Assembly: GCF_021369635.1 (NCBI RefSeq)
Contig: NZ_JAJNBZ010000008.1
Location: 144,109-208,108, forward strand
Origin: Paenibacillus profundus
Lineage (GTDB): Bacteria > Bacillota > Bacilli > Paenibacillales > Paenibacillaceae
Direction: 5' to 3'
Length of the DNA stretch: 64,000 bases
Shown here: positions 1-8,855 of the stretch, piece by piece
Layout: the number at the start of each line of letters is the position of its first letter
Position numbering within the stretch: the first letter of the stretch is position 1
Notes under the pieces: generated by a model
The model's database searches: none
What the model was told of the DNA's origin: nothing
The model's input: the letters and a program-made list of their open reading frames with translations, nothing else
Translations under genes and position numbers: made by a program

Positions 1-346
1 CATCCTTCCACTCTAGATAAGCGACAAGCAGCACTTCGGTATCACATTGTGTGAGAAATTGATGTCCGCGGCTTTGCAGATCGGATCTCAATTCCTTTGT
101 ATTGTACAATTCACCGTTATAGGCGATGGCGTAGGCGCCGCGTTCTGTTTGCCGAATCATCGGTTGTACGCCGTTTACCGGGTCAATGACGGACAACCTC
201 CGATGCCCTAGTGCACAGGGTCCGGAGATCCACGTTCCTTTGGCATCCGGGCCGCGCGCTGATAATGTTTCGGTCATTTGCTCTAAAATGCCGGAGCATT
301 GCGTCAAGTCCCGGTGCCAGTCAATCCAACCTGTTATTCCACACAT
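1..346 (-). CDS. asnB: Asparagine synthetase (glutamine-hydrolysing), N-terminal part, runs off the window
   Basis: Only the first 115 codons lie in the window; the rest is beyond base 1. The reading frame starts Met-Cys-Gly-Ile-Thr-Gly, so Cys2 becomes the N-terminal nucleophile of a class II glutamine amidotransferase after Met removal. Further family motifs visible are SARGPDA near residue 30, the ALGHRRLSVID segment near residue 45, AYNGELYN near residue 76 and CDTEVLL near residue 102, which are typical of AsnB-type enzymes making asparagine from aspartate with ATP and glutamine. The start is fixed by the need for Cys2; a GGAGAGGA ribosome binding site lies about 10 bases upstream. The synthetase domain cannot be checked, so a related amidotransferase-ligase is not fully excluded. 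Confidence 0.85.
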   Translation of the reverse strand, partial: MCGITGWIDWHRDLTQCSGILEQMTETLSARGPDAKGTWISGPCALGHRRLSVIDPVNGVQPMIRQTERGAYAIAYNGELYNTKELRSDLQSRGHQFLTQCDTEVLLVAYLEWKD

Positions 347-473
347 GTTACGTTCATCCTCTCCGCATCAATCTGTCCCCCGGAAGACCGAATAAACCGG
401 ACAGCTGGAAGATTGAGATAATACCATGGGTATGCGAAAAACAGCATAAGATGTATGTCCATCGGGAGATGAT

Positions 474-495
474 AAGAAAAACTCCTTCTGGAGTC
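474..495 (-). terminator. Small hairpin plus T-run in the asnB leader
   Basis: Read on the minus strand, ACTCC-AGAA-GGAGT is followed by TTTTCTT. The 5-6 bp stem is short. It lies about 130 bases upstream of the asnB start with no minus-strand gene before it, so it would act as a leader attenuator rather than an end-of-gene terminator, if it acts at all. Confidence 0.35.
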
Positions 496-614
496 ATATC
501 ACTGAAGAGCGACCGCGCTTAGCATACGCTATGATGCTGTTGGAAATGATGAAGGCATTCATGTTGTTTTTGATGAACGCCATTGCCTGCGCGGTACAAA
601 AAAGGAGGTGTGCA

Positions 615-926
615 ATGGAACGCCAACCTTACTACGTGTCCGTTCAACGACGCACGGTCGTTACGGATCCTTCGTCCGGGAGCTATGAATTCGTTATTGA
701 GGCGACTGGAGCGGAACGTGAGCATTTGCAGGCGCTGATTGATGATTTGGGGGATGCGGAGACCGATGCGTTTCGTGACTGTTTCATGCTGGTCACTAAT
801 CAAACAAATGAAAAAATAAACATTCCCTATCAGCAAAGATTGCATGCAGTATATATGTACATCCATAAGCTTGGTGCCGCAGATACGAAGCGGTTCGTGG
901 AGCAAATGTTCGATCAGCAATCGTAG
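615..926 (+). CDS. Small protein of unknown function (103 aa)
   Basis: A 103-residue soluble protein starting MERQPYYVSVQRR. The start at 615 is preceded by a strong AAAGGAGGTG site 5 bases away; upstream in-frame ATG codons from 531 lack such a site. No signal peptide, membrane segment or known motif is seen. It is followed after about 40 bases by another small gene of unknown function, suggesting a short operon with the genes at 965 and 1366. I do not recognise the family. Upstream in the opposite direction is asnB. Confidence 0.7.
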   Translation: MERQPYYVSVQRRTVVTDPSSGSYEFVIEATGAEREHLQALIDDLGDAETDAFRDCFMLVTNQTNEKINIPYQQRLHAVYMYIHKLGAADTKRFVEQMFDQQS

Positions 927-964
927 CATCGGGATAGGCATTCTGTAATCGGAGGAGAGCAAAC

Positions 965-1315
965 ATGATTGAGATCAAAGCAACCAAGTTCCGGCGACCT
1001 GTGGAGATTGACGGGCGATTATGCGCTGAGGTCGGCATCATTCCGGCCGATGATAAAGAAATTCCGCTGCTTGCGTATATTGCCCCCGTCCGTAACGGTG
1101 GTTACGAATTGGTGCGTGTCGTGCACAATGATGCGAGCTTGGCTAACGATTGGTATGACAACAATATGCATAATGCGTTTGAAGAGGTTGCGGCGGAAAC
1201 CTTTGTAAAAAGTGATTATGGAGTGGATTTTAATGCCAAGTCACATTTTTTGGATGCTGTTCTAGGTTCGACTGAAGTCCGTTATGCGGTCGATGATTTG
1301 TTCCAGATGGATTAA
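965..1315 (+). CDS. Small protein of unknown function (116 aa)
   Basis: A 116-residue acidic soluble protein starting MIEIKATKFRRPVEIDGR, with a GGAGGAGAG ribosome binding site just upstream. There is no signal peptide, membrane segment or motif I can name. Codon use resembles the neighbours, and the spacing of about 40 bases from the previous gene suggests co-transcription. Function unknown. Confidence 0.7.
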   Translation: MIEIKATKFRRPVEIDGRLCAEVGIIPADDKEIPLLAYIAPVRNGGYELVRVVHNDASLANDWYDNNMHNAFEEVAAETFVKSDYGVDFNAKSHFLDAVLGSTEVRYAVDDLFQMD

Positions 1316-1365
1316 TGCGGCACATTTGACATTCCAGCACTCCTTGGGAAAGGGGGTGAATACAA

Positions 1366-1494
1366 ATGACAGAACAATTCAAGCAGAACAAAGGCAACAA
1401 GTACGTTCATCAGAAGAAGCATGCCAATGCGGTGCTTGCCGGCAATCATAAGCATCCTGCGGAGAAGAACCCGTGGGAATTCATAAACAAATAG
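1366..1494 (+). CDS. Very small basic protein (42 aa), unknown function
   Basis: ATG at 1366 is preceded by AGGGGGTGAA at ideal spacing and opens a 42-residue frame (MTEQFKQNKGNKYVHQKKHA..., ending PWEFINK) that stops at 1494, just before a strong terminator. It is rich in Lys, Asn and His and has no hydrophobic stretch, so it is probably a small cytosolic or nucleic-acid-interacting protein. The ribosome binding site, normal codon use and terminator placement argue it is real; homology was not tested. Confidence 0.6.
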   Translation: MTEQFKQNKGNKYVHQKKHANAVLAGNHKHPAEKNPWEFINK

Positions 1495-1530
1495 CGGGTC
1501 GGATGCTAATGCGCATCCTAGCAGCACGGC

Positions 1531-1563
1531 GAAGGCCCCTGCCAGTAAAGGGCAGGGGCCTTC
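1531..1563. terminator. Strong hairpin between convergent genes
   Basis: GAAGGCCCCTGCC pairs perfectly over 13 bp with GGCAGGGGCCTTC around the loop AGTAAAG. It lies between the 42-aa gene (plus) and the DUF4870 gene (minus). There is no long T-run on either side, but position and stem strength suggest a bidirectional terminator. Confidence 0.75.
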
Positions 1564-1583
1564 GAATCAGTCTCGAAGCCACA

Positions 1584-1886
1584 TTAGAACGCTCCGCCTT
1601 CACGCAACACGCGCACGCCCATAATAACGTTCCAGATGAAGATGAACAAGGACGCGACACCCATAATAATGACGAAGCCGATACTTAACAAAAACTGGGC
1701 TGTAATCAAGCTGATGATTGCCAGAACGATAAACGCATAGGGAAGAATGTGGGAAAACAATGCGCGGCCAGCATGATGTTTAATGTATGGGTCACTCGCC
1801 ACGAGCCATATCACAAGCGGCAAAATAAACCCTGCGAAGAAAATGCTGAAATAGCTCAGCGAAGACAATATATATCGAGTCGACAT
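1584..1886 (-). CDS. DUF4870-type small integral membrane protein
   Basis: A 100-residue protein with about three hydrophobic segments (roughly residues 10-30, 45-65 and 68-92). The first segment runs into FILPLVIWLVASDPYIKHHA, the pattern of DUF4870/Tic20-like proteins in which a membrane helix is followed by a polar turn with a conserved His. The start is supported by AAAGGAGAC 7 bases upstream. Function of the family is unknown. It is a single gene ending at the shared terminator with the plus-strand small genes. Confidence 0.75.
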   Translation of the reverse strand: MSTRYILSSLSYFSIFFAGFILPLVIWLVASDPYIKHHAGRALFSHILPYAFIVLAIISLITAQFLLSIGFVIIMGVASLFIFIWNVIMGVRVLREGGAF

Positions 1887-2144
1887 GTTAGTCTCCTTTC
1901 GACGATATGTGCAGTACGTACAGTATATTAGATTATTCGGTAACCTATTACTGGAAATAACCAGTGGCCTTACCGTGTATCAAGACCAAATGTATTATGA
2001 TATTTATAACGGGGCTGAACAGACTAATACCTGCGGTTGCCCGCACGGTGAAGTCATCGGATTCATCATCGACGGGTGAAGGCGGGCGAGGCGTATTTTA
2101 GCACACTTTCGCTCTGTGCTTATGCCTTAGCAGTTGCTGGACAC
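1887..2144. other. Intergenic stretch without recognised features
   Basis: This gap lies between the start of the DUF4870 gene and the terminator of tRNA-Arg, both on the minus strand. It must hold the DUF4870 promoter, but no convincing -35/-10 pair stands out. Short in-frame stretches exist without ribosome binding sites. Confidence 0.5.
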
Positions 2145-2169
2145 AAAAAAAGCCGCCTGTATAGGCGGC
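2145..2169 (-). terminator. Terminator of tRNA-Arg
   Basis: On the minus strand GCCGCC-TATACA-GGCGGC is followed by a run of seven T. It lies about 17 bases past the tRNA 3' end and is a standard intrinsic terminator. Confidence 0.9.
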
Positions 2170-2185
2170 ATTATGTATTCTCAAT

Positions 2186-2262
<77 letters not shown>

Positions 2263-2292
2263 AGGTAAAGAAGAAAAATTAGAACATTAATG

Positions 2293-2321
2293 ATTTTATC
2301 AAAAGAATCAGCTTCATGCAA
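2293..2321 (-). promoter_or_regulatory. Sigma-A-type promoter of tRNA-Arg
   Basis: On the minus strand TTGCAT and TAAAAT are separated by 17 bases, about 30 bases upstream of the tRNA 5' end. Each hexamer matches the consensus at four or five of six positions. Confidence 0.7.
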
Positions 2322-2420
2322 TAGGAAATTTAAAAATAACATTAATATTTTTTAACATCCTTCGCAATCCGCATTGCACCACACTTCTCATTCCTGTCAA
2401 ACCGATGCGATGGAGGGCCG

Positions 2421-2451
2421 TTGAACAGGAGGGAGCGCGGTATGTTATAAT
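2421..2451 (+). promoter_or_regulatory. Promoter upstream of ysoA
   Basis: TTGAAC is followed after 19 bases by TATAAT, which also has an extended TG motif just upstream. The predicted start is about 105 bases before the ysoA coding region. Confidence 0.6.
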
Positions 2452-2563
2452 GCAATCGTAACCGCACCCAATGTAACGGTTTGTTGCAAATACATAGGAT
2501 ATATTATAGAAGAATACGTCTGAGTTCAAAGCAGTTGGCTTGTTATAGAAAGAAGGTGCTCGT

Positions 2564-3502
2564 ATGCCGGAAGAACATTCCCCATCGACAAAAAATAAAG
2601 TCGTTCTATTTCCGAAGACGCATGATTTCTACCAAATTGAATTGACCCGAATGTTGGAAACTGAACGTTACGGAGAAGCGATTTCTTTGCTCCGCTTTTT
2701 GCTGCAGTGCGACGGGGAGGATTCCCAGATTCGCGCGGAATGGCACGCATTGCTGCAATGGTTGACTTCGGCGTTTCCGGAAGCAGAACGACCAGAGGAA
2801 GGTTGGCAATTCGGAGCCGTCCATACCGGTGAGACAACAGCTGCCGAAGACGAGACGGAACAGGATATGCTTCGGCGTCAATTTCAAGAGAAGGTACACG
2901 CAGATGAGCAATATATGGAACGTCTGCTGACTTCACTTACGGAAGGCGATATGGATGATCGCAAACTGTTGGTTCTGGAGCAGCTTGCGGTAGCGGACGA
3001 TGCGCGCGTAGACGATGCGCTCATGCTTCTGCTGAAGGAGCGAGAACTTCATCCGCTACTGCAATTCAGCATCTTGCAAACGTTGAAGCGCAGAGGTGTT
3101 GAAGGTGAAGTCCGCTTCATGCGCGGGCAAGAGATTATCGTAGCCGAAGTCGAAGCGACACCGCTTGAGCTCTCATCCTTTCCGTCAGCTGCCATCGCGC
3201 CGATTGACAGAGTGAACGATGCCGCTTCGGTGCGTGAACCATCGCTGGCTTACTTTGCCCAGGAGATGTGGCATCAATATTTGAAGCTCATATACGGTAC
3301 GGAAATCTATCGCAGGCTGTGTGAGGGCGAAGAGCTGGAGGCGGATGCTTGGGCGGCGGCTTTGCATCGCATCGTGGCGCGACTCTTGCACTTGGAAGAG
3401 GAAGAATTCGAAGTGAAGACCATATATGGAATAACCGATAATTTGCGAATCATCTATGAGCGTGCCCTCCGGTCACTTACACGTTCGCTCAGTGGAGAGT
3501 AA
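2564..3502 (+). CDS. ysoA: YsoA-like repeat protein upstream of trigger factor
   Basis: A 312-residue acidic, largely helical cytosolic protein. The N-terminal part (about residues 22-55) reads like a tetratricopeptide unit, and residues about 125-180 resemble HEAT-type helices. It sits immediately before tig exactly as B. subtilis ysoA does, and the size is similar, so the name is given by position and fold rather than by a motif. The start has an AAGAAGGTG ribosome binding site. Role unknown; a scaffold or adaptor function near the chaperone/protease cluster is only a guess. Confidence 0.7.
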   Translation: MPEEHSPSTKNKVVLFPKTHDFYQIELTRMLETERYGEAISLLRFLLQCDGEDSQIRAEWHALLQWLTSAFPEAERPEEGWQFGAVHTGETTAAEDETEQDMLRRQFQEKVHADEQYMERLLTSLTEGDMDDRKLLVLEQLAVADDARVDDALMLLLKERELHPLLQFSILQTLKRRGVEGEVRFMRGQEIIVAEVEATPLELSSFPSAAIAPIDRVNDAASVREPSLAYFAQEMWHQYLKLIYGTEIYRRLCEGEELEADAWAAALHRIVARLLHLEEEEFEVKTIYGITDNLRIIYERALRSLTRSLSGE

Positions 3503-3584
3503 TCAGTCAGCAGCGGTTGCAGCTGTAATTAAGTGCGAGTCAATTGACGGCAAAATTAGTTCTAAAGTGGTAAATACGCCCATC

Positions 3585-3614
3585 TTGAAAAAGTTTTCAT
3601 AGTCGGCTATACTA
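3585..3614 (+). promoter_or_regulatory. Promoter of tig
   Basis: TTGAAA and TATACT are 18 bases apart, with a second TATAAT overlapping downstream at 3613-3618. The coding region begins 70 bases later. Confidence 0.6.
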
Positions 3615-3683
3615 TAATGGTTATTCAGGACGTGTTATGGTACACTCTAGCCATGTGATTTTTTTTGGAGGGGAAGGCATAAA

Positions 3684-4970
3684 ATGAAAGCAACCTGGGA
3701 AAAAATAGAGAAGAACGTTGGGGTTTTGGAAGTTGAGGTCAATGCGGATCGCGTAACGGAAGCACTGGACCAAGCATTTAAAAAAGTGTCTAAGCGTGCG
3801 AACGTTCCTGGTTTCCGTAAAGGACGAGTGCCTCGCCCGATTTTTGAAGCAAAATATGGCGTGGAAAGCTTGTACCAAGAAGCTATTGACATTATGCTTC
3901 CAGAGGCATATTCCCAAGCACTCAAGGAAACAGACGTTAACCCGGTAGACCAACCGGAAATCGAAGTTGAACAGATTGGCAAAGGCCAGTCTTTCAAATT
4001 CAAAGCAAAAGTTACGGTTAAACCTGAAGTGAAGCTTGGAGATTACAAAGGCCTCGAAGTTGAGAACCAAGAGGTTGAAGTTACGGAAGAAGAGCTGAAT
4101 GCTGAACTCGTGCGTATGCAAGAGCGTCATGCTGAGCTTGTTATCGTTGACGAAGATACGGCAGCGACAGGCGACAGCGTCGTCATCGACTTCGAAGGAT
4201 TCGTTGAAGGTGAAGCATTTGAAGGCGGTAAAGCAGAACGCTATACGCTGGAACTGGGCTCGAACTCGTTCATTCCTGGATTCGAAGAGCAATTGGTAGG
4301 TCTTGGCACAGGCGACTTCAAAGACGTTGAAGTAACGTTCCCTGAGCATTATCATGCAGAGAACTTGGCTGGCAAGCCGGCTGTCTTCAAAGTAAAAGTT
4401 CACGAAATCAAGCGTAAGCAATTGCCTAAGCTCGATGATGAGTTCGCTAAAGACGTAAGTGAATTCGAAACGTTGGACGAATACAAAGCAGATTTGAAGA
4501 AGCAGCTTCAAGATCGCAAAGAGCGCGATGCTGAATCGGCTCGCGAAGCAGCAGTGGTAGAAAAAGCGGCTGAAAACGCGGAAGTGGAAATTCCACACGC
4601 GATGATCGAGTCGGAAATTCAACATATGGTTAAGGATCTTGACAACCGCCTGCGTATGCAAGGCATGAACATTGATATGTTCTTGACGTTGTCTGGTCAG
4701 ACAATTGCTGATTTGCGCGAACAAATGCAAAAAGAAGCAAACACTCGCGTGAAGAACAACCTCGTGTTGGAGCAAATCGCTAAAGAAGAAAAAGTGTCCA
4801 TTACGGATGAAGAGTTGCAAGAAGAGCTTGAGAAAATGGCGCAATCTTATCAGCGTTCGGCTGACGAAATCCGTACTATTCTGGAAAACAATGGTACGAT
4901 TGACAACTTGCGTGAAGAAGCTGCACTTCGCAAAACGATTAAATTCCTCGTGGACAACAGCAAGAAATAA
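3684..4970 (+). CDS. tig: Trigger factor (ribosome-associated chaperone and peptidyl-prolyl isomerase)
   Basis: 428 residues, the usual length. The N-terminal ribosome-binding domain contains the signature GFRKGRVPRP near residue 44, which contacts ribosomal protein uL23 at the exit tunnel. The central FKBP-type isomerase domain (about 150-245) begins TGDSVVIDFEGFVEG and includes NSFIPGFEEQLVG. The C-terminal helical substrate-binding arms are rich in Glu, Lys and Gln. It has its own promoter and terminator. It precedes clpP and clpX, the same chaperone/protease grouping found in many bacteria. Confidence 0.97.
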   Translation: MKATWEKIEKNVGVLEVEVNADRVTEALDQAFKKVSKRANVPGFRKGRVPRPIFEAKYGVESLYQEAIDIMLPEAYSQALKETDVNPVDQPEIEVEQIGKGQSFKFKAKVTVKPEVKLGDYKGLEVENQEVEVTEEELNAELVRMQERHAELVIVDEDTAATGDSVVIDFEGFVEGEAFEGGKAERYTLELGSNSFIPGFEEQLVGLGTGDFKDVEVTFPEHYHAENLAGKPAVFKVKVHEIKRKQLPKLDDEFAKDVSEFETLDEYKADLKKQLQDRKERDAESAREAAVVEKAAENAEVEIPHAMIESEIQHMVKDLDNRLRMQGMNIDMFLTLSGQTIADLREQMQKEANTRVKNNLVLEQIAKEEKVSITDEELQEELEKMAQSYQRSADEIRTILENNGTIDNLREEAALRKTIKFLVDNSKK

Positions 4971-5011
4971 TCGCATATCGGCTGCAGACATCACCTGCGG
5001 CGTAACAGGAT

Positions 5012-5047
5012 AAGGCACGTTACTCTCGAAGGCGTGCCTTATTTTTT
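5012..5047 (+). terminator. Terminator of tig
   Basis: AAGGCACG pairs with CGTGCCTT around a 13-base loop and is followed by ATTTTTTC. Confidence 0.9.
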
Positions 5048-5235
5048 CATAAGCCAAGCCCTATCACGATTCACACACATAACGGTTCACCACCCGAGTA
5101 AGGGTGTACATAATGTATAAGTAGACTGCTGCTGGTTAGGGTACCATACACGTACGCATTTCAAATTAGGATCTTCATCGCTTCAAGGGAATAGGCCCAT
5201 TTGCCGTACATACACTATTGGTAATCGGTGTAAAA

Positions 5236-5264
5236 ATGACATCGAGTACAGAAAATGATAAAAT
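5236..5264 (+). promoter_or_regulatory. Promoter of clpP
   Basis: ATGACA, 17 bases, TAAAAT; each hexamer has one mismatch to the sigma-A consensus. No CtsR-type heptad repeat is seen in the 250 bases upstream of clpP. The rest of the gap from the tig terminator (5048-5235) shows nothing else I can name. Confidence 0.7.
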
Positions 5265-5302
5265 ACAAATGTATAGCTTTGTAAAGAAAAGAGGTCGGTA
5301 CC

Positions 5303-5899
5303 ATGAATTTAATCCCGATGGTCATCGAACAGACAAATCGCGGCGAACGCTCTTATGATATTTACTCGCGCTTGCTTAAGGATCGCATCATTTTCTTAGG
5401 CAGTGCAATCGATGATGACGTAGCTAACAGCGTCATTGCACAATTGTTGTTCTTGCAGGCGGATGATCCGGAAAAGGATATTCACTTGTACATTAATTCT
5501 CCAGGTGGTTCGGTTACGGCCGGTATGGCCATCTTCGATACGATGCAGCACATCAAGCCTGACGTCTCCACGATTTGTGTCGGCTTGGCGGCCAGCATGG
5601 GGTCTCTCCTGCTGACGGCGGGAGCGCCGGGCAAACGCATCGCACTGCCGAACAGCGAGATCATGATTCACCAACCGCTTGGTGGAGTGCGGGGGCAAGC
5701 GTCCGACATTAAGATTCATGCGGACTGGATTATTAAGACAAGACAGAAGCTCAACCAAATTTATGTAGAACGCACGGGACAACCGCTGGAGAAAATTGAA
5801 CGCGACACAGACCGTGATAACTTCATGAGCGCGGATGATGCGAAGGCATATGGCCTCGTCGACCACGTTCTGCATCCGGGTAGTCCAGAGCTGAAGTAA
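5303..5899 (+). CDS. clpP: ATP-dependent Clp protease proteolytic subunit
   Basis: 198 residues, standard ClpP length. The Ser-His-Asp triad is at Ser98 (in GLAASMGS), His123 (in MIHQP) and Asp172, the same numbering as B. subtilis ClpP. NSPGGSV near residue 65 forms the oxyanion loop. It forms the tetradecameric peptidase barrel that works with ClpX, encoded 13 bases downstream. In B. subtilis clpP lies elsewhere, so the clpP-clpX pair here is the arrangement seen in many other bacteria. Confidence 0.97.
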   Translation: MNLIPMVIEQTNRGERSYDIYSRLLKDRIIFLGSAIDDDVANSVIAQLLFLQADDPEKDIHLYINSPGGSVTAGMAIFDTMQHIKPDVSTICVGLAASMGSLLLTAGAPGKRIALPNSEIMIHQPLGGVRGQASDIKIHADWIIKTRQKLNQIYVERTGQPLEKIERDTDRDNFMSADDAKAYGLVDHVLHPGSPELK

Positions 5900-5912
5900 G
5901 GGGGGATACCGA

Positions 5913-7160
5913 GTGTTTAAATTTAATGATGAGAAAGGCCAATTGAAGTGCTCGTTCTGCGGCAAGTCTCAGGAACAAGTACGTAAATTAGTGGCTGGAC
6001 CAGGCGTGTATATATGTGACGAATGTATCGAGCTGTGCAACGAGATTGTCGAGGAAGAGCTCGGTCATGAGGAAGAAATCGATCTGAAGGATATACCAAA
6101 GCCAAAGGAAATTCGCTCGATTTTGGATCAGTACGTCATCGGTCAGGAGCAAGCAAAGAAATCGCTGTCCGTAGCCGTATACAATCACTACAAGCGTATC
6201 AATACGCAGAACAAGATCGAAGACGTCGAACTGCAGAAGAGTAATATTTTGTTAGTCGGACCTACAGGTTCGGGTAAGACGCTCTTGGCGCAGACGATGG
6301 CAAAGATTTTGAATGTTCCGTTTGCGATTGCGGATGCGACTTCCTTGACGGAAGCGGGCTATGTCGGTGAAGACGTAGAGAACATTTTGCTCAAGCTGAT
6401 TCAAGCAGCAGATTATGATGTGGAAAAAGCGGAGCGCGGCATTATTTATATTGACGAAATCGATAAAGTGGCGCGCAAATCCGAGAATCCTTCCATTACG
6501 CGCGATGTGTCGGGCGAAGGTGTGCAGCAAGCGCTGCTCAAAATTTTGGAGGGTACGGTTGCTTCGGTTCCACCGCAAGGCGGACGCAAGCACCCGCATC
6601 AAGAATTTATTCAAATCGACACCACGAACATTTTGTTTATTTGCGGCGGGGCATTTGACGGCCTTGAACAACTCATTAAGCGTCGTGTCGGGAAGAAAAT
6701 TATCGGCTTTAACGCGGATGGCGGACAGAAGGACCTGAAACCGGGTGAATATTTGTCTATGACGCTTCCGGAAGACTTGCTTAAGTTCGGCCTGATTCCG
6801 GAATTCGTAGGCCGCTTGCCGGTCATCTCTACATTGGAGCCGCTTGATGAGCATACGCTTGTCCGTATCTTGAGCGAGCCGAAGAACGCGCTCACGAAGC
6901 AGTATCAGAAGCTGCTTGAGATGGACAATGTGAAGCTAGAATTTGAAGCGAGCGCATTGGAGGCTATCGCGCGCGAAGCCATCAAACGAAGCACAGGTGC
7001 GCGCGGACTGCGGGCGATCATCGAGGGCATCATGCTCGATGTAATGTATGAAGTGCCGTCGCGTGACGATATTACGACATGTGTCATAACGGAACAAGTG
7101 GTCCGTGAACGAATGATTCCGGAACTAACGACGGATAAGAAGCAAGAGGAGAGCGCCTAA
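5913..7160 (+). CDS. clpX: ATP-dependent Clp protease ATPase and unfoldase subunit
   Basis: 415 residues starting at GTG 5913, preceded by AAGGGGGGA. The N-terminal zinc-binding domain has Cys13, Cys16, Cys35 and Cys38. Walker A is GPTGSGKT at 116-123, Walker B is IIYIDEID near residue 180, and the GRKHPH pore-loop motif and the sensor-2 region GARGLR follow. As a hexameric AAA+ unfoldase it feeds substrates to ClpP. It is co-transcribed with clpP and probably with ispG, as no terminator separates them. Confidence 0.97.
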   Translation: MFKFNDEKGQLKCSFCGKSQEQVRKLVAGPGVYICDECIELCNEIVEEELGHEEEIDLKDIPKPKEIRSILDQYVIGQEQAKKSLSVAVYNHYKRINTQNKIEDVELQKSNILLVGPTGSGKTLLAQTMAKILNVPFAIADATSLTEAGYVGEDVENILLKLIQAADYDVEKAERGIIYIDEIDKVARKSENPSITRDVSGEGVQQALLKILEGTVASVPPQGGRKHPHQEFIQIDTTNILFICGGAFDGLEQLIKRRVGKKIIGFNADGGQKDLKPGEYLSMTLPEDLLKFGLIPEFVGRLPVISTLEPLDEHTLVRILSEPKNALTKQYQKLLEMDNVKLEFEASALEAIAREAIKRSTGARGLRAIIEGIMLDVMYEVPSRDDITTCVITEQVVRERMIPELTTDKKQEESA

Positions 7161-7203
7161 CCGGCGCTTTTCCGTTCGTTTCCGGCATGGGAGAGAGTGA
7201 ATC

Positions 7204-8301
7204 ATGTATTTGCGACATCAGACTAGACCTGTTCAAGTAGGCAATGTAACGATTGGCGGAAGCAACGACGTTATCATCCAGAGTATGTGTACGACGAAGA
7301 CGGCAGACGTGCAAGCTACCGTTGCCGAGATTCATCGTCTGGAAGAAGCGGGATGTCAGATTGTCCGCGTCACTGTCAACAATCAAGAAGCGGCGGAAGC
7401 GATTAAGGACATTAAGGAGCAAATTTCCATACCTCTCGTCGCAGATATTCATTTTGACTACCGCTTGGCGCTAAAAGCGATCGAGAACGGCATTGACAAA
7501 GTGCGTATTAATCCGGGGAATATTGGACGCCGTGAGAAGGTCGAAGCTGTGGTGAAAGCGTGCAAAGAACGCGGGATTCCGATTCGTATCGGAGTGAACG
7601 CGGGTTCGCTTGAGAATCATTTGCTTGAAAAATACGGCTACCCGACTCCGGAAGCGATGGTGGAAAGCGCCTTGTTCCATATCGGAATATTGGAGGAGCT
7701 CGATTTCCACGATATTATCGTGTCACTGAAGGCATCGGATGTGCCAATGGCGATAGCAGCCTATACAAAAGCAGCCGAGGTCATTCCATATCCCCTCCAT
7801 TTAGGTATTACCGAAGCAGGGACGCTGTTTTCCGGTACGGTGAAGAGCGCTGCCGGCCTCGGGGCGCTTTTGGCGATGGGGATTGGTTCGACGGTTCGCG
7901 TAAGCATAAGTGCTGACCCCGTCGAAGAGGTGAAGGTGGCACGCGAGCTGTTGAAGTCGTTCGGCTTAATTACGAATGCGGCAACGCTTGTATCCTGTCC
8001 GACTTGCGGTCGGCTGGATATTGACCTGTTCTCGATTGCGAACGAGGTGGAAGAGTACATCTCGAAGCTGAAAGTGCCGATTAAAGTATCGGTGCTCGGC
8101 TGTGCCGTCAATGGACCAGGCGAAGCCCGTGAGGCAGATATCGGCATTGCCGGTGCCCGCGGAGAGGGACTGCTATTCCGTTACGGAGAAATGATTCGCA
8201 AAGTGCCTGAGCAGGAGCTTGTCTCCGAATTAAAGAAAGAAATCGATTATATCGTGACTGAATATGAACGCACCGGCAAGATTCCGGGCCGCAAGCATTA
8301 A
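7204..8301 (+). CDS. ispG: 4-hydroxy-3-methylbut-2-enyl diphosphate synthase (MEP pathway)
   Basis: 365 residues. It begins [16 protein letters not shown], followed by the TIM-barrel segment [12 protein letters not shown] and INPGNIG. The C-terminal [4Fe-4S] ligands are in SCPTCGR and [11 protein letters not shown], diagnostic of IspG/GcpE. It reductively converts methylerythritol cyclodiphosphate to HMBDP in isoprenoid synthesis. It starts 44 bases after clpX with GGGAGAGAG as ribosome binding site and is probably read through from clpX. Its placement in a Clp operon has no obvious functional logic. Confidence 0.96.
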   Translation: MYLRHQTRPVQVGNVTIGGSNDVIIQSMCTTKTADVQATVAEIHRLEEAGCQIVRVTVNNQEAAEAIKDIKEQISIPLVADIHFDYRLALKAIENGIDKVRINPGNIGRREKVEAVVKACKERGIPIRIGVNAGSLENHLLEKYGYPTPEAMVESALFHIGILEELDFHDIIVSLKASDVPMAIAAYTKAAEVIPYPLHLGITEAGTLFSGTVKSAAGLGALLAMGIGSTVRVSISADPVEEVKVARELLKSFGLITNAATLVSCPTCGRLDIDLFSIANEVEEYISKLKVPIKVSVLGCAVNGPGEAREADIGIAGARGEGLLFRYGEMIRKVPEQELVSELKKEIDYIVTEYERTGKIPGRKH

Positions 8302-8314
8302 CAGTTATATACGT

Positions 8315-8355
8315 AAACACACGAACGTTACGAGCAACCGTTCGTGTGTTTTTTT
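8315..8355 (+). terminator. Terminator of the clpP-clpX-ispG unit
   Basis: CACACGAACG pairs with CGTTCGTGTG across an 11-base loop and is followed by seven T. Confidence 0.9.
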
Positions 8356-8390
8356 GTGACTAATATGCGTGTTCAAAAACCTCTATGTAA

Positions 8391-8816
8391 TTAGGATTCC
8401 ATCGCTGCCTCGGCGGCACGTTGCTTTGCCGCTTTGCCGTGCTTGGCTGATTGCTTGTCATGGGCTTCGACTGACATGCGGCTCGTCCCGTTGAAATGCC
8501 CGCCTTCTTTAATGATAAAAGCGCTGCAGCTTGTATTGCCGGTCAGTCGACCGGTCTGTTCGATGATAAGCGTTCCCGTCACGTCAACATCTCCGTTCAA
8601 CGTGCCTGCAATGATGACGTTAGCGGCCCGCATATTAGATTCTACGATGCCGGTTTCCCCAATTGTGACATCGCGGCTGCAAGTGACGTCCCCTTTGACG
8701 GTGCCTTCTATACGCAAATCAGTATCGCAATCCAATTGTCCTTCCAGCTTCGTCGCCTGCCCGATTAACGTATCGGTACCTGGCGGCTTTTTGGCATTCG
8801 ATGCTTTGGAAAACAT
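8391..8816 (-). CDS. Bactofilin (polymer-forming cytoskeletal protein)
   Basis: 141 residues. The central part (about 18-110) is a bactofilin beta-helix made of short repeats with regularly spaced hydrophobic residues, such as LRIEGTVKGDVTCSRDVTIG and NVIIAGTLNGDVDVTGTLII. It is flanked by a short N-terminal tail and a basic, Ala-rich C-terminal tail. Bactofilins self-assemble without nucleotide into filaments that often position cell wall enzymes. The gene lies 39 bases downstream of an M23 peptidase gene on the same strand, a partner pairing known from other bacteria where bactofilins localise such peptidases. Ribosome binding site GAGGGGAC. Confidence 0.92.
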   Translation of the reverse strand: MFSKASNAKKPPGTDTLIGQATKLEGQLDCDTDLRIEGTVKGDVTCSRDVTIGETGIVESNMRAANVIIAGTLNGDVDVTGTLIIEQTGRLTGNTSCSAFIIKEGGHFNGTSRMSVEAHDKQSAKHGKAAKQRAAEAAMES

Positions 8817-8855
8817 ACCTAGTCCCCTCTTTCTTATAATAACGTTGTTAGGTGA

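Noticed and set aside
3621..5057. Long minus-strand open frame of 478 codons opposite tig
   Set aside because: It is the antisense shadow of trigger factor, rich in Phe, Cys and His as expected from complementing Glu/Lys-rich codons.
5048..5302. CtsR or CIRCE heat-shock operators before clpP
   Set aside because: Neither the CtsR heptad repeats nor the TTAGCACTC/GAGTGCTAA inverted repeat is present.
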